Origin: Microdochium bolleyi | Lineage: Eukaryota > Ascomycota > Sordariomycetes > Xylariales > Microdochiaceae | Direction of reading: 5' to 3' | Assembly (NCBI GenBank): GCA_001566295.1 | Contig: KQ964247.1 | Location: 1,798,001 to 1,862,000 of the forward strand | DNA: 64,000 nucleotides | Shown here: in pieces, positions 1 to 11,681 of the stretch | Numbering within the stretch: position 1 is the first letter of the stretch | Layout of the letters: the number at the start of each line of letters is the position of its first letter | Made by a program: the position numbers and the translations under genes | The notes under the pieces: generated by a model | What the model was told of the DNA's origin: nothing | Database searches by the model: none | The model's input: only the letters and a program-made list of their open reading frames with translations

Positions 1-209
1 CTGGCGCCCAGCCAAATTTTTCTCGCAGGCAATAATACAGCCAACATTCATGCTGGTCTGTGAAATTCGAACAGGCGAAGTCTTAGTGTTGAGATATGCA
101 GGCTGGCCACTAACATCGGGCACCGAGTGCTCCTCCAGCTGCTTCTAGCAGAGGATGATTACAAGCTTGTAGCCCCTGTAGTTGTTCTCGTAGCCAGAAG
201 GCTCGACCT

Positions 210-865
210 TTAGCTGCGAAACAGACCGCCCAGAAGCCCTCCAAGACCACCGGGACCACCACCGCCCCGTTCGCCGTGCCTTCGTGCCTCGGTCCGGATC
301 CACTCCTCGAGGAACGCGCGGTCGGCGAGCTTCCTGGCGTCCATGACTTTTGTCTGGACCTGTGCCTCGCCGGCGTCGAAGCTGAGGAGGGTCGGGATTG
401 AGGTGATCATGTAGGTCATGGCGGTGCCGTCGGCCATAATGTCGGGCGAGTCGTACTCGACGGCGCAGAACCCGACGCCGCCCTCCTGCTCGCCAACCCC
501 CGCCTCGATGACGGACTGTATCAGCGGCGAGACCGTCTTGCATGTCGAGCACCACTGCGCGGTCCAGAGCGTGAGGAGCGGCTGGCGCGAGGATGAGGAG
601 AGGAGTTGGTAGGTGTGCAGATCGTCGAGGCGGCGGACTCTAGACATGCCGGGGTTCTTCGCAATCAGAGTCTCTAGAAAAAGCGAAAGGCGTGTATTGC
701 GTTGGATGGCGTGACTTACGGTGAGTAGACGCGGTTCTTGGCTTTTGTCGGCTGTGTTGTCGCGAATGGCCGGTAGCCTCGAGGCACAGCTGCCGTGATG
801 CGCACAGCCAGCGGCCGGGTTGCGGGAGGCCGCAGGACGGCACTCAAGGGGACTTTCATTGGCAT
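210..865 (-). CDS. Thioredoxin-like protein, probably mitochondrial
   Basis: Two exons, 865..720 and 639..210, give 191 residues. The 80-nt intron has a GTAAGT donor at 719 and a TAG acceptor at 640; the exon 2 start was chosen because the nearer upstream AG brings an immediate stop. The first ~45 residues are rich in Arg, Ala and Pro with almost no acidic residues (MPMKVPLSAVLRPPATRPLA...), which looks like a mitochondrial presequence. The body has a thioredoxin-fold active site WCSTC in place of WCGPC, and a SIPTLL segment matching the cis-Pro loop. The C-terminus is a glycine-rich tail (GGGGPGGLGGLLGGLF). Thiol-disulfide chemistry is inferred from the CxxC; the substrate is unknown. It diverges from ELP6 over ~730 bp. 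Fungal thioredoxin-domain proteins of unknown role are the closest match I can offer. Confidence 0.8.
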
Positions 866-1594
866 TGTAGTGTGAGGTGTGGCAGTTGTTCGAGGCTCTG
901 GCTGTGCCGATTAGGTATTGTCGTTTGGTATGTTGAAGAGTGGAATTGGGCAGGATTCGCGAAGCTCTGGAAAAGTCCATCGCAGATTGAAGCTTGTGAT
1001 GCGCAGGCAGGAGCAGGGTGGATGCACGTCATCGCCAAGACCCTGGCTAATCCCAGGGTCTAGCAAAAGGGACAGGATTCCAGATACCCATATACGCAAC
1101 TCGCCAGAGATGGACCATTTGCATCGATGAAGCTGCCCTGTTAACTACACGCAAAGGGCAACAATATCCTTTGTAGCACAATAATAGCATTGCCACAGAG
1201 GTCAAAGGGGACTTCAGCGTCACAGTGTCCCTGTTCGTGAATCGAGCGACCGCCGAGCCGGGTTTGCCATGAGTGTCACTCATTCGGGTCACAAATATCA
1301 CTCAAGGTAATGCCAGCAATAAGGCGAGGCTTTACAGATACATTGCTAACCAGCTGGACTGGCATTTGTTGTGGCAGGTTTACTGGTGTTTTCGTCCCTG
1401 CTGTGGGTGTGGTGTGTAAGTCAGGTCTCTGTGATATGCCCCACCTAAAAATAAATGCCCCTCTACAGCGAATATGAAATATCAACCACGCGGGACGCTG
1501 GCCACTTTGTGATATACACGCCGGTTTCGCCCAAGACATTTCCTTGAACGATATCAGAGGGTCAGAGTGAGCGGTAACACAAACAGATGCGCAG
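866..1594. promoter_or_regulatory. Divergent intergenic region, thioredoxin-like / ELP6
   Basis: About 730 bp between two divergent starts, presumably holding both promoters. I see no convincing ORF, repeat or RNA gene. Confidence 0.4.
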
Positions 1595-2658
1595 ATGGCC
1601 ACGCGGATCCCCCATCTCCTGGAGCCGTACCTCTGCCTCCCTGCGGAATCGTCGCTCATCCTCCTCACAGGCGTGCTCGGCGCATCGACAAATTGGCTGG
1701 TGCTCCGATACCTCTATTCGCTCCTCGCAAATGCGAACAGCACATCTGGGCACCAGAGCCTCGAGGCCAATGGCGGTGCGGAAACCGGGTTGCTTGAAGA
1801 CCGGCAGCAGCCTGTCAAGGTGGTCCTCCTGAGCTTCCTGCGCGACTACGCCTTCTGGAGGGACAATGCCGCCAGGCTGGGCGTTGATCTCGACAGTGCG
1901 GCGAGCAAGGCGCGGTTTGTCTACGTCGACGGCCTGAGTGGACTATTCTCAGGTGGCGAGCAGAACAGCACGGCAGGTAGCCTTCCGGCCGCGCCTGGGG
2001 TCCGAGGTGCTGCTCCGGGTTCGTCTGGAGCAGGGCGTTTGACTCTTAATGAGCCCACGGTGCTAGCATTGAGGAACGTACTCGATCAAGCAATTGCACA
2101 GAAGCCCACGGGAAGTTCGCAAATAGCTTCGACAAGGACAGTCCTCGTGGTTGACCAGATTGATTTGCTTGTTGCTGCTTCTGGTGACGAGAGCCTTCGG
2201 AGTGGGCTATCCGACGTGCTGCTGGATATCAGAGAGGTGAGTTCCCCTGCATCGCCATGCGGAACAGCTCTCTACACTGCCATTCTCAACCTTGAGTTCG
2301 GCACTCTCTATCATCCTCTGTGCGAAAAGTTTGAGAATCACGCGGCTGACCAGACAACAAACAGAAAGTGCACTCTTCCATCTTCACCCTGTCTGCGGAC
2401 GAGCCTTTGATACAGGCCCAAACCACGCCGCTGGAGAAGAAGCACGCCGCCCTGGTGCTTTCCACGGCCCACGCTGCAGACCTCGTCATGAGCGTCCGCC
2501 TGCTCGACACGGGTTCCGCCAGGGACGTCAGCGGTGTCTTGAGGGTCACAGCTGGGGGAAGCGGTGGAGATAGTGGTGAGGCGGAGGCAGATGAGAGGGA
2601 GCTGCTATATTACATTGGAGGAGATGGCGCGGCACGGGTGTTTGAGCGTGGTCAGTAA
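1595..2658 (+). CDS. ELP6: Elongator complex subunit Elp6
   Basis: Exons 1595..2236 and 2365..2658 (GTGAGT donor at 2237, CAG acceptor at 2362-2364, phase 0) give 311 residues. Elp6 forms the hexameric RecA-like ring with Elp4 and Elp5 in Elongator, which supports wobble-uridine modification of tRNA. Family marks include the VLLSFLRDYAFWRDNAARLG helix region near residue 75 (compare VLASF..NYF in yeast Elp6), a TVLVVDQIDLLVA strand at the position of a degenerate Walker B, a SARDVSGVLRVTAGG strand, and a closing ELLYYI...ARVFERG element like the yeast EYLYLNEKESTKLFYR end. No Walker A lysine motif is visible, as expected for this subunit. A low-complexity loop (about residues 125-148) is extra. 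The start is the first ATG in the conserved frame. Confidence 0.85.
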
Positions 2659-3234
2659 TGGCGTGACATTTCCACCAAAACGTAAGTGGGAGAGGACTGC
2701 ACAGGTCCATGAGCAATATCATACAAGCCCCCTGAGGCTGCGACACGAAATCGAGGAATCACGGAGTACTCATGGATGAGCGCGAGCACTTCACCCGGAG
2801 TGGCAATCAAGAATGAACGTGGCATGATAACAGCCTCATCATTCACATCATCACCCCCAGTCCTCTTTCATTATGTTTCACCACGCGGATATTCACATGA
2901 CGCAGCCAAGGGAAACAGGGGAAGAGTTGTTTGTCGTTTTTTTGGTTCGTGACGCAATTGCCAATTTTTTGTCCTTTTTTCGTTTTGGGAAAGGTAACTG
3001 GCTACCGTATTGTGTAGTTTAGGTACCGAGTTCCCGAGAACTCAGCGATGCCGCAAATCCATGGTAAACCAGTCCAAATGCAGAAACACCCGTTTCCCCT
3101 TTAGCCCATTGCTACCGTTATTTTCGCCATGTCAACGTCATAAACAATAGTCCGCGCGAGAGAGTTGTGTTCGTCGTCTATTTCTCTTCCTCCCCAGTTG
3201 CTGCTGTTCCTCATTGTTCCTTCGTCATCCCAAT
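2659..3234. other. Convergent 3' intergenic region, ELP6 / RPL37
   Basis: About 575 bp between two stop codons. It has a few short T runs (near 2935-2945 and 2966-2980) that could serve 3' end formation. No gene is seen. Confidence 0.4.
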
Positions 3235-4025
3235 TTACAAAGCCGCGTTGGTGGCAGGGCCCCTCGAGTTCTTGGGGACGCCAGTCTGGAAGCCGTTCTT
3301 GAACTTGCGGGTGACGGTGCTGAGGTACCGCATGCGACCAGTGCCGGTGGTCTTTCTGCGCTTGGCCTTCTCGGACCAGTTGTCTGTTTCAATGTTAGCA
3401 TGGATTCGGCCGTGATCAGGTATCCACGACACGGGGTATATAGGTGTCTCTGCTCGCAGCTCATTGACACGAGTGCGAGTTGAGGCCCATCATGTCGGGA
3501 TCGAGTGGCACGTACACTTCCGGGTCTTAGCGGCAGGGTAACCGCACGAAGCGCAGGTGTGCTTCTGGACGTGGAGAGAGCGGCGACCTGTTCCAGCATA
3601 CTTCTGTCAGCCCTTTATTCCTGGATCGACTTGCCGCCGAATGAACCGTAGACCATGTTGCAGATGTTGCTGGGTGATAGTCGACACGTCCGAGGTGATG
3701 GCAAACGTGATGCAGGCCAAAGGACAAATGCAGAGTGTTGACGGCGGCATCGATCCGTGTCGTCTGAACGTCGAGCTGTCCTCCCACCCAGCAATTCGTC
3801 TCCAACAAACATGGTCCTTGGTCGTTCTTCCGGGCGTGTAGGGTCGAGAGCAACTAACCGCAACGACGGCACAGAACGTGCGTCTTGTTGTGGCGCTTTC
3901 CGAAGCTGGAAGTTCCCTTGGCTGCAGATCGAACACTCAGTCAGTATTCCGGCATTGCATGATCGCGTGTTGTCTCATCGGGCTCGGGTGGCGGGAGATT
4001 GTGGCATCGAGGAGTACGAACTCAT
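3235..4025 (-). CDS. RPL37: 60S ribosomal protein L37 (eL37)
   Basis: Four exons, 4025..4022, 3921..3859, 3587..3516 and 3383..3235, give 95 residues, the normal length for eL37. Exon 1 is only the four bases ATGA; the codon for Thr2 is split across intron 1 (GTTCGT donor). The joined protein starts MTKGTSSFGKRHNKTH and carries the C4 zinc finger (CRRCG ... CASCG), then the conserved basic core KAKRRKTTGTGRMRYL and FKNGFQTG. It is a component of the large ribosomal subunit. Introns 2 and 3 are 271 and 132 nt; introns near the 5' end are usual for ribosomal-protein genes. I looked for C/D-box motifs in intron 2 and found none. Divergent from ATG3 over 1.1 kb. Confidence 0.93.
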
Positions 4026-5123
4026 TTTGACGGCGTGACTGTACGAGGCGGACGGGTTAGTATGGTCGGTCGGGTCGTCGAGTGGTCGTCGCAAGGGGTG
4101 GTCGGCGTACCTATGGGTGTGATTGAAGATTTGGGTGGTGGTCTCTTTACCAAAGGCGCAGCACGCAGCGAATCCGCAATTCCTGACCCTCTTTGCGGAA
4201 TATCGACTGGCGCACGAAAAAAAAATTGCTGTGCTGAGCCGAGCGGCCAGGGCTGGCCGGAGATTTGCCGATGGGCCCCAGTCTCTATGCATGTAACCAG
4301 AACATCCATCAAAGGAGACAGGCGTTATCTTTATCGTGTCTGCGGGGCCATTGGCTCCACTCCGCAACCTGATCGACGCTTACCTAAGACAAAGGAAGCC
4401 CCGCAGGTAGCTCCGCTCCGGGTACCCCTCTCTCCGGGCAGCTCGCTCGATTGTCGTCACAGGTCAACGGGGGATGACTTATCCCACGAGTCGTTGAAGA
4501 GCCAAACCTCATGCTCGTAAACCTGGTCGTACTTGCACAGATGATCTTGTAAAGACTCCTAAAGGCCTGAATAATACAGAGTTTTGAATGGATTACTTTT
4601 GCCACACGATGGTGCGGGTGACCCCGCGCTGGGCGGACGGAGCATTAATGCTTGAGCTTGCTTATAGGTTATGTTCTGTGAGAAACATCCGGTTTCCGGG
4701 ATGTGAGATAATGAGCGCGGGCTGCTTGCAGGTAGATGCGAGCTTGTGGCAATCTGGACCACGGTGTGATTCATAGCCGCATCGATGTGCAGGCAGCTCA
4801 CTTGGGCCAGGCAGGTGACGGGTCATGCGGCTCCTTGCTCGAGCTCATGGCGTGTGACGAGTGCGTGCCTGGAGCTCTGATGCACACTCAAGGGTGAGCT
4901 CTGCACGGCTATCGCGCCGACCTTCCTCGTTCGTCACCCTCTAACCTACCATCCTCACCATCGTCTGCACGCATATCATCACGCATATCAACCAAACGGA
5001 GCCACGATAGCTGGCACGGTCCATCTCCAACCGCCGCTCGCCTTCGACAAGCTTCATACAAACTATCGCACCTGCGCAGAACCCCCCGGCCGGCTCCTCG
5101 CAAAGCCTGCGACATCATCCAAC
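4026..5123. promoter_or_regulatory. Divergent intergenic region, RPL37 / ATG3
   Basis: About 1.1 kb between divergent starts. The last ~170 bp before ATG3 are rich in C and CA, typical of a fungal 5' leader. An A run lies near 4218-4226. No gene is supported. Confidence 0.4.
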
Positions 5124-6308
5124 ATGAATCTCCTCTACTCGACCGTCAACACGATCAGGGACAAGTACACACCCGTTAGCCACACGTCGACGTTCCGCAA
5201 GACCGGCCAGATCACACCCGAGGAGTTCCTCGCCGCGGGCGACTACCTCGTCTTCAAGTTCCCCACCTGGTCCTGGGCGGATGCCGAGTCAGAGGCGAAG
5301 CGCGTCAACTACCTGCCGCCGGGCAAGCAGTTCCTCGTCACGCGCAACGTCCCGTGCAACCGGCGGCTCGACGCAGACTTCGCTGGCGATGCCGGCCACG
5401 AGGAGGCGGTGGTCGGCGACGGCGACGACTTCAAGTCGCGAGGCGATGCCGATGACGACGGCTGGCTGCGGACCGGCGGATTGAGCAGCTCGCAGCCACT
5501 CAAGGCCAAGGACGTCCGGACGGTTGATGATTCCGGCAAGGTTGAGGACACGCTCGACGATGAAGACGAGATACCCGACATGGAGGATGAGGACGACGAC
5601 GAGGCCATCATTCACGACGTGGAAGCCCATAAGAGGACTGGGTAAGCTGAACCTCCCACACACGCATCAGGAACTTGCTACCCATGAGTCCGACTGCTGA
5701 CCCCATGGCAGTGCTCGGAGAACATACACCCTGTACATCATGTACTCTCCCTATTACCGCACACCTCGCCTCTACCTCTCGGGTTACGCCGGAGGCCAGC
5801 CACTAGCGCCGCAGCTCATGATGGAGGACATCGTCGGCGACTACAAGGACAAGACGGTGACCCTCGAGGATTTCCCGTTCTTCGCGACCAACGTCAAGAT
5901 GGCCAGCGTGCACCCCTGCAAGCATGCATCAGTGATGAAGACGCTCCTGGACCGCGCAGACGCGGCGCTCAAGATCCGGAGGGAGAAGATGAAGTCGGGC
6001 AAGCTGGTGGGCGGCCAGGACGCGGGGATGGAGGGCCTAGTCGACGAGATCAACAAGCTCGATGTCAAGAGCGCGGAAGCTGCTGCCGAGAACGCCACCG
6101 ACGACTGGGAGGAAGTCGAGGCCGAGGATCAGGAGGTCGCCATTCGCGTGGACCAGTACCTGGTTGTATTCCTCAAGGTATGCTGCCACAAATCACTCCT
6201 TGATATCCTCACTCCTGGTTTAGATTGCACGTAAGCTGACTCCACCTGCAACAGTTCATGGCCAGTGTCACGCCTGGCATAGAGCACGACTTCACGATGG
6301 GAGTTTGA
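5124..6308 (+). CDS. ATG3: Autophagy E2-like enzyme Atg3
   Basis: Exons 5124..5641, 5712..6177 and 6255..6308 give 345 residues. Atg3 takes activated Atg8 from Atg7 through a thioester and transfers it to phosphatidylethanolamine on the phagophore. Seen in the sequence: the membrane-sensing N-terminal helix (MNLLYSTVNTIRDKYTPV), the E2-core strand TFRKTGQITPEEFL, and an acidic flexible insertion (about 85-172, including DDEDEIPDMEDEDDDEA) where the Atg7-binding region lies in the family. The catalytic Cys242 sits in HPCKHASVMK, and a second acidic/helical loop corresponds to the handle region. The short last exon encodes FMASVTPGIEHDFTMGV, the conserved C-terminus. Both introns are GT-AG and in frame. 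Single-copy core autophagy gene in fungi. Confidence 0.95.
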
Positions 6309-6976
6309 GATTCGCTACATGACGCGTCTGCAACAACCCGACGTCCGTCACCTGCACACTGCAAGCACTTGACCCCCTTTTCTCTGGCTTCTTGGAGATG
6401 CATCTGATTTGGTCACGGCGTTCATAACTTTGAACTTGGTCTCGTTTTCCTTTTCCGTGTCACGGAGCGAGGCATAGCTGTACTGGAGGCGTTCACTTTT
6501 GGTTTTCCGTGGTTCAGAGCATGGGGCTCGGAGACACCCGTGCCTAGCCAGGAAGCTGTCTTTCAAGACTTTTAGATGAGCAAAACGAGAAATGAATAGA
6601 TATCACATAGTCAAACTGACGCCCCTCACATTAAAAAAAAAAGGACGCGCATACAAGCAGTGTATACCATTCAATGAGGGTTTTGATTAATGAATGCAGA
6701 ACGGATGTATCGGCATCACAATTAGACAAACGACTGATCAACTGTAAAAGGAGCTGTCTTTCAAGACAAAATCAAGCGGAACCCCGGGTATTTGCACAAA
6801 CAATCCAAACATTGACCCACCAGATTTTGCAGCTGGCTATACTTCTTCTTCTCGTCCATCCTCTCTTGTCCTTTTCATCTCGAGCAGAAACATCGCTTCC
6901 CCCTTTTAGGTCACCATCGCCTCAGAAGCTCGTCCGTATCCTTGTCGAACAAAGGTGCGCTCCAGCTCTGGGTCGC
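6309..6976. other. Convergent 3' intergenic region, ATG3 / purine permease
   Basis: About 670 bp between convergent stops, with an A run at 6633-6642. The open frames here are short and lack family features. No gene is supported. Confidence 0.4.
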
Positions 6977-9016
6977 CTAGACCTGCTTAGAGATCGCCTC
7001 GTTGTCGAGAATACCATGCGTGGGCGTGCCGGTGCCGGAGATGCTATTCCGCTGGGGTGGGTTACCCAACGCGGAGGTATCGGCCTCGTTGCCGAGAATG
7101 CCCCGGGTGGGCGTGCCGGTCCCGGACATGCTGCCTCTGACGGGCGCGGCGGCGGCCTCGGAGGACATACCGGCGGCTCTCTTCTCGGGGACGTCCGAGG
7201 CTGAGGCGGATGCGGTCTCATGCACGGCCAGGTTGTCCTCCCGCCAGAAGTCCTTCTTGCCCCGAGTAAGGCGCTTCAACCAGCCAGGTAGCAGGCCGCC
7301 GGGAATCCGCCAGGTCCAGTGGTCCTTGAGGTCCTTGTCAGCAGGCACGATACGGCCGCCAGAGGCCTTCTCGATAGCCCAGATGAGCGTGTTGATGACA
7401 ATGTACAAGCAGATACCACCGATCAGGCCATCAGCAATGCTGTAGGTGAATGGCATCAGGAAGATGGTAACAAACGCTGGGACAGAGTCACCGAGGTAGC
7501 GCCAGTTGATGTCGACGACACTCTTCATCATCATTGAGCCGACAAGGATCAGGACGCAGCCAGTGGCCCAAGGCGGGATAGAGGCGAAGATGGGAGCGAA
7601 GAAGATGGCAATGAAGAAGCAGATGCCCGTGACGATGGAGGTCAGGCCCGTCTTGCCACCCTCGCCAATACCAGCACCGGACTCGACATAGGCAGTGACT
7701 GGGGGGCAGCCGAGCAGAGCGCCGATTGAAATGCTGATGGCATCAACCATGTAAGCGATCGATGAGCCCTCAAAGTCCTCGGTAACCGGGTCCATGACAC
7801 CGGCGAAGCGAGCCATGGAGTAGAGCGTGCCGGTGCAATCGAGAATGTCGACATAGAGGAAGGTGATGAGAGCGAGGCCAAATTGGCCGCCGTACTCGGA
7901 CACGTTCCACTCCTGCACGTTCAAGGTGCGCTTGATCTGGTGGAAATCCACGACCTTGCGGAAGAATTCGAAGCGGTCGTCACCAATGGCGCCGGGGGGA
8001 AAGTAGGTGGCGGAAGTCGTGCGCGGCCAAGAGATGATGCTGACGAGCGCAATGCCGGCAATGATGGCGCCCTTGACGCGATACATCATGAGTATGACAG
8101 TGAGGACACCGCCGCAGAAAATGCCGATCCACATAGACGGGTTTCGCATCTTCTGGCTGTCAGGGCACAGACCGGTCTTAGGGTCAAAGGTGCCAGCGGG
8201 GCAGCCCGCAAGAACAAGCGGCGTCGATGTGTTGCCCTGGATCAAGCCAATGCCTTCGCTGTATGTGAGACCGATGATGGTGAGGAAGAGGCCGATACCG
8301 ACACCAGTGGCCATCTTGATCGAGTGCGGAATTGCGCGAGCGAGCCACTGGCGCATACCGAAAAGGGCGAGAGCAAAGAAAATCCAGCCTTCGACGAAGA
8401 TAGCAGTTAGGGCAACCTCGTAGGGCACGGGACCGCTGCCGTGGAAACCGACGACCGTGTAAGCAAAATAGGCGTTGAGGCCCATGCCAGGGGCAAGGCC
8501 GACAGGACTAGGACACAGGAAAGATGCTTGATTAGCACGATGATCCAGAAGTGAGGTTTTCTGGTCGCATTCGTGGTGACCTACAGGTTGGCGAGGAGTC
8601 CCATGAAGAAAGTGCTGAGAGCGGAGATGGCAGCGGTGGCCGTGACGAGATCACGCTTGATCTCTGCGGTGCAGAGCAGGTACTCCTCGTTGACTGCACA
8701 GACGGGGTCGTCGGCACCGCCATTGCACACGCAGGTACCGCCGGAATCAGCGACAATAGACGAGTTGACGGCGAGAATGTACGACATTGCGAAGAAAGTG
8801 ACGAGACCAGCCCGCAGCTCGGTCGTGAAGTTGGAGCCCTTGCGCTCCTTGGCCTATGGGTTTGCGAAAAACACAATTGTTAGACTCTTGGGTCGTCGGC
8901 TGGCCGGGGCAAAGCAGAAGACTGATGCGACTTACACTGCCGGAGCCCTCGAGCTTGAACCATCTTCCGACGGCGCTGCGGGCGACCCTGTCGTTGAGAG
9001 TCTGCGCCCAAGCCAT
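6977..9016 (-). CDS. azgA: AzgA-type purine (hypoxanthine/adenine/guanine) permease
   Basis: Exons 9016..8936, 8853..8585 and 8507..6977 give 626 residues. AzgA proteins are plasma-membrane H+ symporters for hypoxanthine, adenine and guanine (NAT/NCS2-related family). Family marks: the N-terminal VGRWFKLEGSGS segment, FTTELRAGLVTFFAMSYILAVN, PVGLAPGMGLNAYFAYTVVG, the GIGLFLTIIGL helix, and GALLGCPPVTAYVESGAGI, the conserved substrate-site loop. Many hydrophobic helices follow the expected 14-TM layout, with a Cys-containing extracellular insertion (TCVCNGGADDPVCAV). Intron 2 uses a GTAGGT donor. The hydrophilic C-terminal tail (last ~100 residues) is longer than needed for transport and holds two copies of a 17-residue motif, annotated separately. 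Regulation by purines is known for the family but not shown here. Confidence 0.93.
6995..7132 (-). repeat. Two direct 51-bp coding repeats in the permease tail
   Basis: The copies lie at 7082-7132 and 6995-7045 and start 87 bp apart. They encode SMSGTGTPTRGILGNEA and SISGTGTPTHGILDNEA (14 of 17 residues identical). Several of the differences are synonymous third-position changes, so the unit looks kept at protein level. Confidence 0.85.
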
Positions 9017-11582
9017 GGTGACTTGTCTGTGGATGAGGAGTTGGGGAGTCGAGCTCGGGGTCGTGTGTAACCCGGCGGCGAAGCAGAGCAACGGCGCTCA
9101 GCAGAAGGGTGATGATGGACTGCACGGAGCAAGAAGAGAGCAGAGCGAGTCGCGGAATCGCAAAAAAGGCGAAGGGGATCCAAGGCCCTAAAAGAGGTGC
9201 TGCTCCGTTCCCCGAGCAAAGTTACTGGGGGCGAAGGCGAATTCCCTGCTTCGGAGCGATGTGGGGATTTCAAGTCGCTCCTTCCTCGGTCGAGGTGCTC
9301 GCCTTGAGACTACCGCGTTTGAGAGATGTCGATTGTCTGTCTGGCTGCCTGTCAGATGTCAAGAGGACGCGTGTGTAGTGCTCCACCTCTGCCCAGATGG
9401 CCAAACTCTTGTGTTGCTCATCGTCGTCCGCTCAGCAGCACCATCGGCAGCCGGAGCAGCTGTTATGTATTCGACGCGACCCAGACATGAAATACCCTCG
9501 GAACTCTGGACAGCGCACACAACCACCTGCAGCCATCGAGACTCGCCGGGACAGGGACGGCAATGCAGGGCGTCGATGGGGAATCCTTGCACCTCTTGAC
9601 ACCATTCGAATGGTCACCCATCTCGCACGACCCACGAGCCACCGGACTGCCACCCTCGTCCCTCGCCCTCACATCCACCAACACCCGACCCGATCGGCCA
9701 GGCCTCATGTCCCTTATCAGCCCAGTAGCGGCGTTTCTGCAAGAAAATCGAACCCTTGTGGGTCCGGGCCTGACTAGCGGCGGACATGGGCGTGCCGCCC
9801 CCATGTCCTTTATCTTTTCGGCACTCGGCGGGCGGGCGTGATTGGAGCATTGTCTCTTCACGACGCCGCCTGGCACGCGACTCCGGCCTCGACCGGCCGC
9901 CCGGGCGTGCCAGTTCTGGATCGCCCTCTCCAGCTGAACTCCAACGATAACCTTGGAACCTTCGGACCGGAACTCGTTCAACCACCACGTCCTTATCAGC
10001 AGGGGCCCGCCATAGCTCCCGCCCAAGCATGTGGCGTCGTGCTTGGCTGCCCTGCCCACTCTGCCCGAACCGAGCCAACGTCTCCCACTAGCGTCGCCGA
10101 GAATCGATCGTAGGCCGAAAGCCTTCCACGAAGCAAATCTCCGGCATGGTTTCGTAATATTGTCTGCCAGCATCGCGGAGCCTCCCCGTAACCCAAGCGA
10201 TGTTATGCGACGTTGCCAGCTCCGAAACAAGCATTTAGGGTTCTCCCACAATGGCAGTATAGCTCCAATAGGTATCTCACCCGCTCGGGGGTCGTAATTG
10301 GCGCTCGAACAGGCAGGTCCGTGAGTGTCCGTGAGAGCCCATGTCAACCAACATGTAGACCCTGAAGATCCATGCCCTGGGGACTCTGAAACTCCACGTG
10401 CGTGCAACCAGGTTTTATTGATCCTCATGGCACAGCACAACAGTCGGGCGGGCTAACATTACTGCGTACTGGCGGCGGCTGGGCTTTTGTCTTGGAAACC
10501 ACCGGAAAGAGGGTAACTTCGTGGCAGGCACCGTCGTCTTCGTCGTCCGAGCCTTCAGCCCCGGCAGGCTCAATCCTGACATCTGCAGTTTACTGTTGCA
10601 GTTGTAGTGTCTTGCCTTGATGCCCGGGACAGCACAAGCACATATATCCAAGGGTGCCTGCTTGATGAATTACGACTTACCATCGGCCTCGCCGAGGCCT
10701 TCGAGAGGTCATGAACACCAACAACGCGTTCTGATGGGCCCCAGACGTTCCTTTTTCCCCCGGAAACACGGCATGCGGCTCTCTGTGTGAGTGAACACTG
10801 CTTTTGCCGTCCCGTCCCTGAAGTCTCCGGGCCTCCCGCTCCGTGAAGGCGACGCCAGCGAGCCCACTGTTTTGGATTGCGGAGTGCAGCAGAGCCCAGC
10901 CGCCAAGGCGCAAACCAGCACCACTGTCCTCAGCACTCCAGGCGCCCTTGTCCTCTGAAGCCACGCAAGATTATTGGCCAGGCCCGACGAAAACGGCAAT
11001 GGTGGCACGAGCTACGTGTATCTCGAGCTGGGTGAACCCAGACGCCTTCCGCACTCTGGCGACCACCGCCCTTTCCTGTCACACACCAGCTTCCCCCCAC
11101 GGGCTACACGCCTGCTCGTGTCCCCCCCTTGCTTAGTGGCCATGCACCATCTCCAACGTGGCGCGCAGCTCAAAGGTATATCTCGAGATATGCCCGTGCG
11201 ACGGCGTGCGCCGGCGGCCGGACGCGGCCGGCCATCACAACTTGCTTCTTCGGCAACTCTCGAGTGTCACGGCGTGGTCCTCTCGTGGCACAGGTGGTGA
11301 ATGTCGGAAAATCAAAGCTGAGAAAACGCATGGGCACTGCCTAGTACACGATCGGTCCGCACCGTAATCGATGAGCTGGTTGGGTGCACTGCAGGGCATG
11401 CACCTCATCTCCTAACGAGTATTGCTTATCACGGATCGGAAGTGGAGGGCAGACATACGGTTCTTCTAAGAGCGTAAGTCCAGTGTCGAACCAAGATGGC
11501 ATCGCGAACAGAAAGCAGGCCCGGCGCCCCGCCCACCACATCGGCGGACTAGACTACTCTGTCCCTTCCTCGGCACTCCTCA

Positions 11583-11614
<32 letters not shown>

Positions 11615-11681
11615 GCGAAAGACGAGAGTATTACAGGGTCTGGTTCATTTTCAGTGGAACTACAATATTGCCCCAGGGAAC
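9017..11681. other. Upstream region of the purine permease and 3' flank of the kinase gene
   Basis: About 2.7 kb. The part next to 9016 should hold the permease promoter. Long GC-rich open frames occur on both strands (for example 9463-10440 on minus), but they lack motifs and overlap one another. A GT microsatellite lies at the right end. No gene is supported. Confidence 0.35.
11583..11617. repeat. GT microsatellite
   Basis: About 13 perfect GT units followed by an imperfect GTGTGCG end. It lies ~65 bp beyond the kinase stop codon, probably inside its 3' UTR. Confidence 0.9.

Noticed and set aside
2237..2364. Apparent frame break in ELP6
   Set aside because: It is explained by a GTGAGT...ACAG intron of 128 nt in phase 0; no pseudogene is needed.
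3588..3858. Possible intronic snoRNA in RPL37 intron 2
   Set aside because: I could not find a C box (RTGATGA) paired with a D box; the CTGAC near the 3' end is better read as the branch point.
9463..10440. 325-codon minus-strand open frame
   Set aside because: It has no domain, is rich in Arg/Gly/Cys as expected for random GC-rich translation, and overlaps other open frames of similar quality on the opposite strand.
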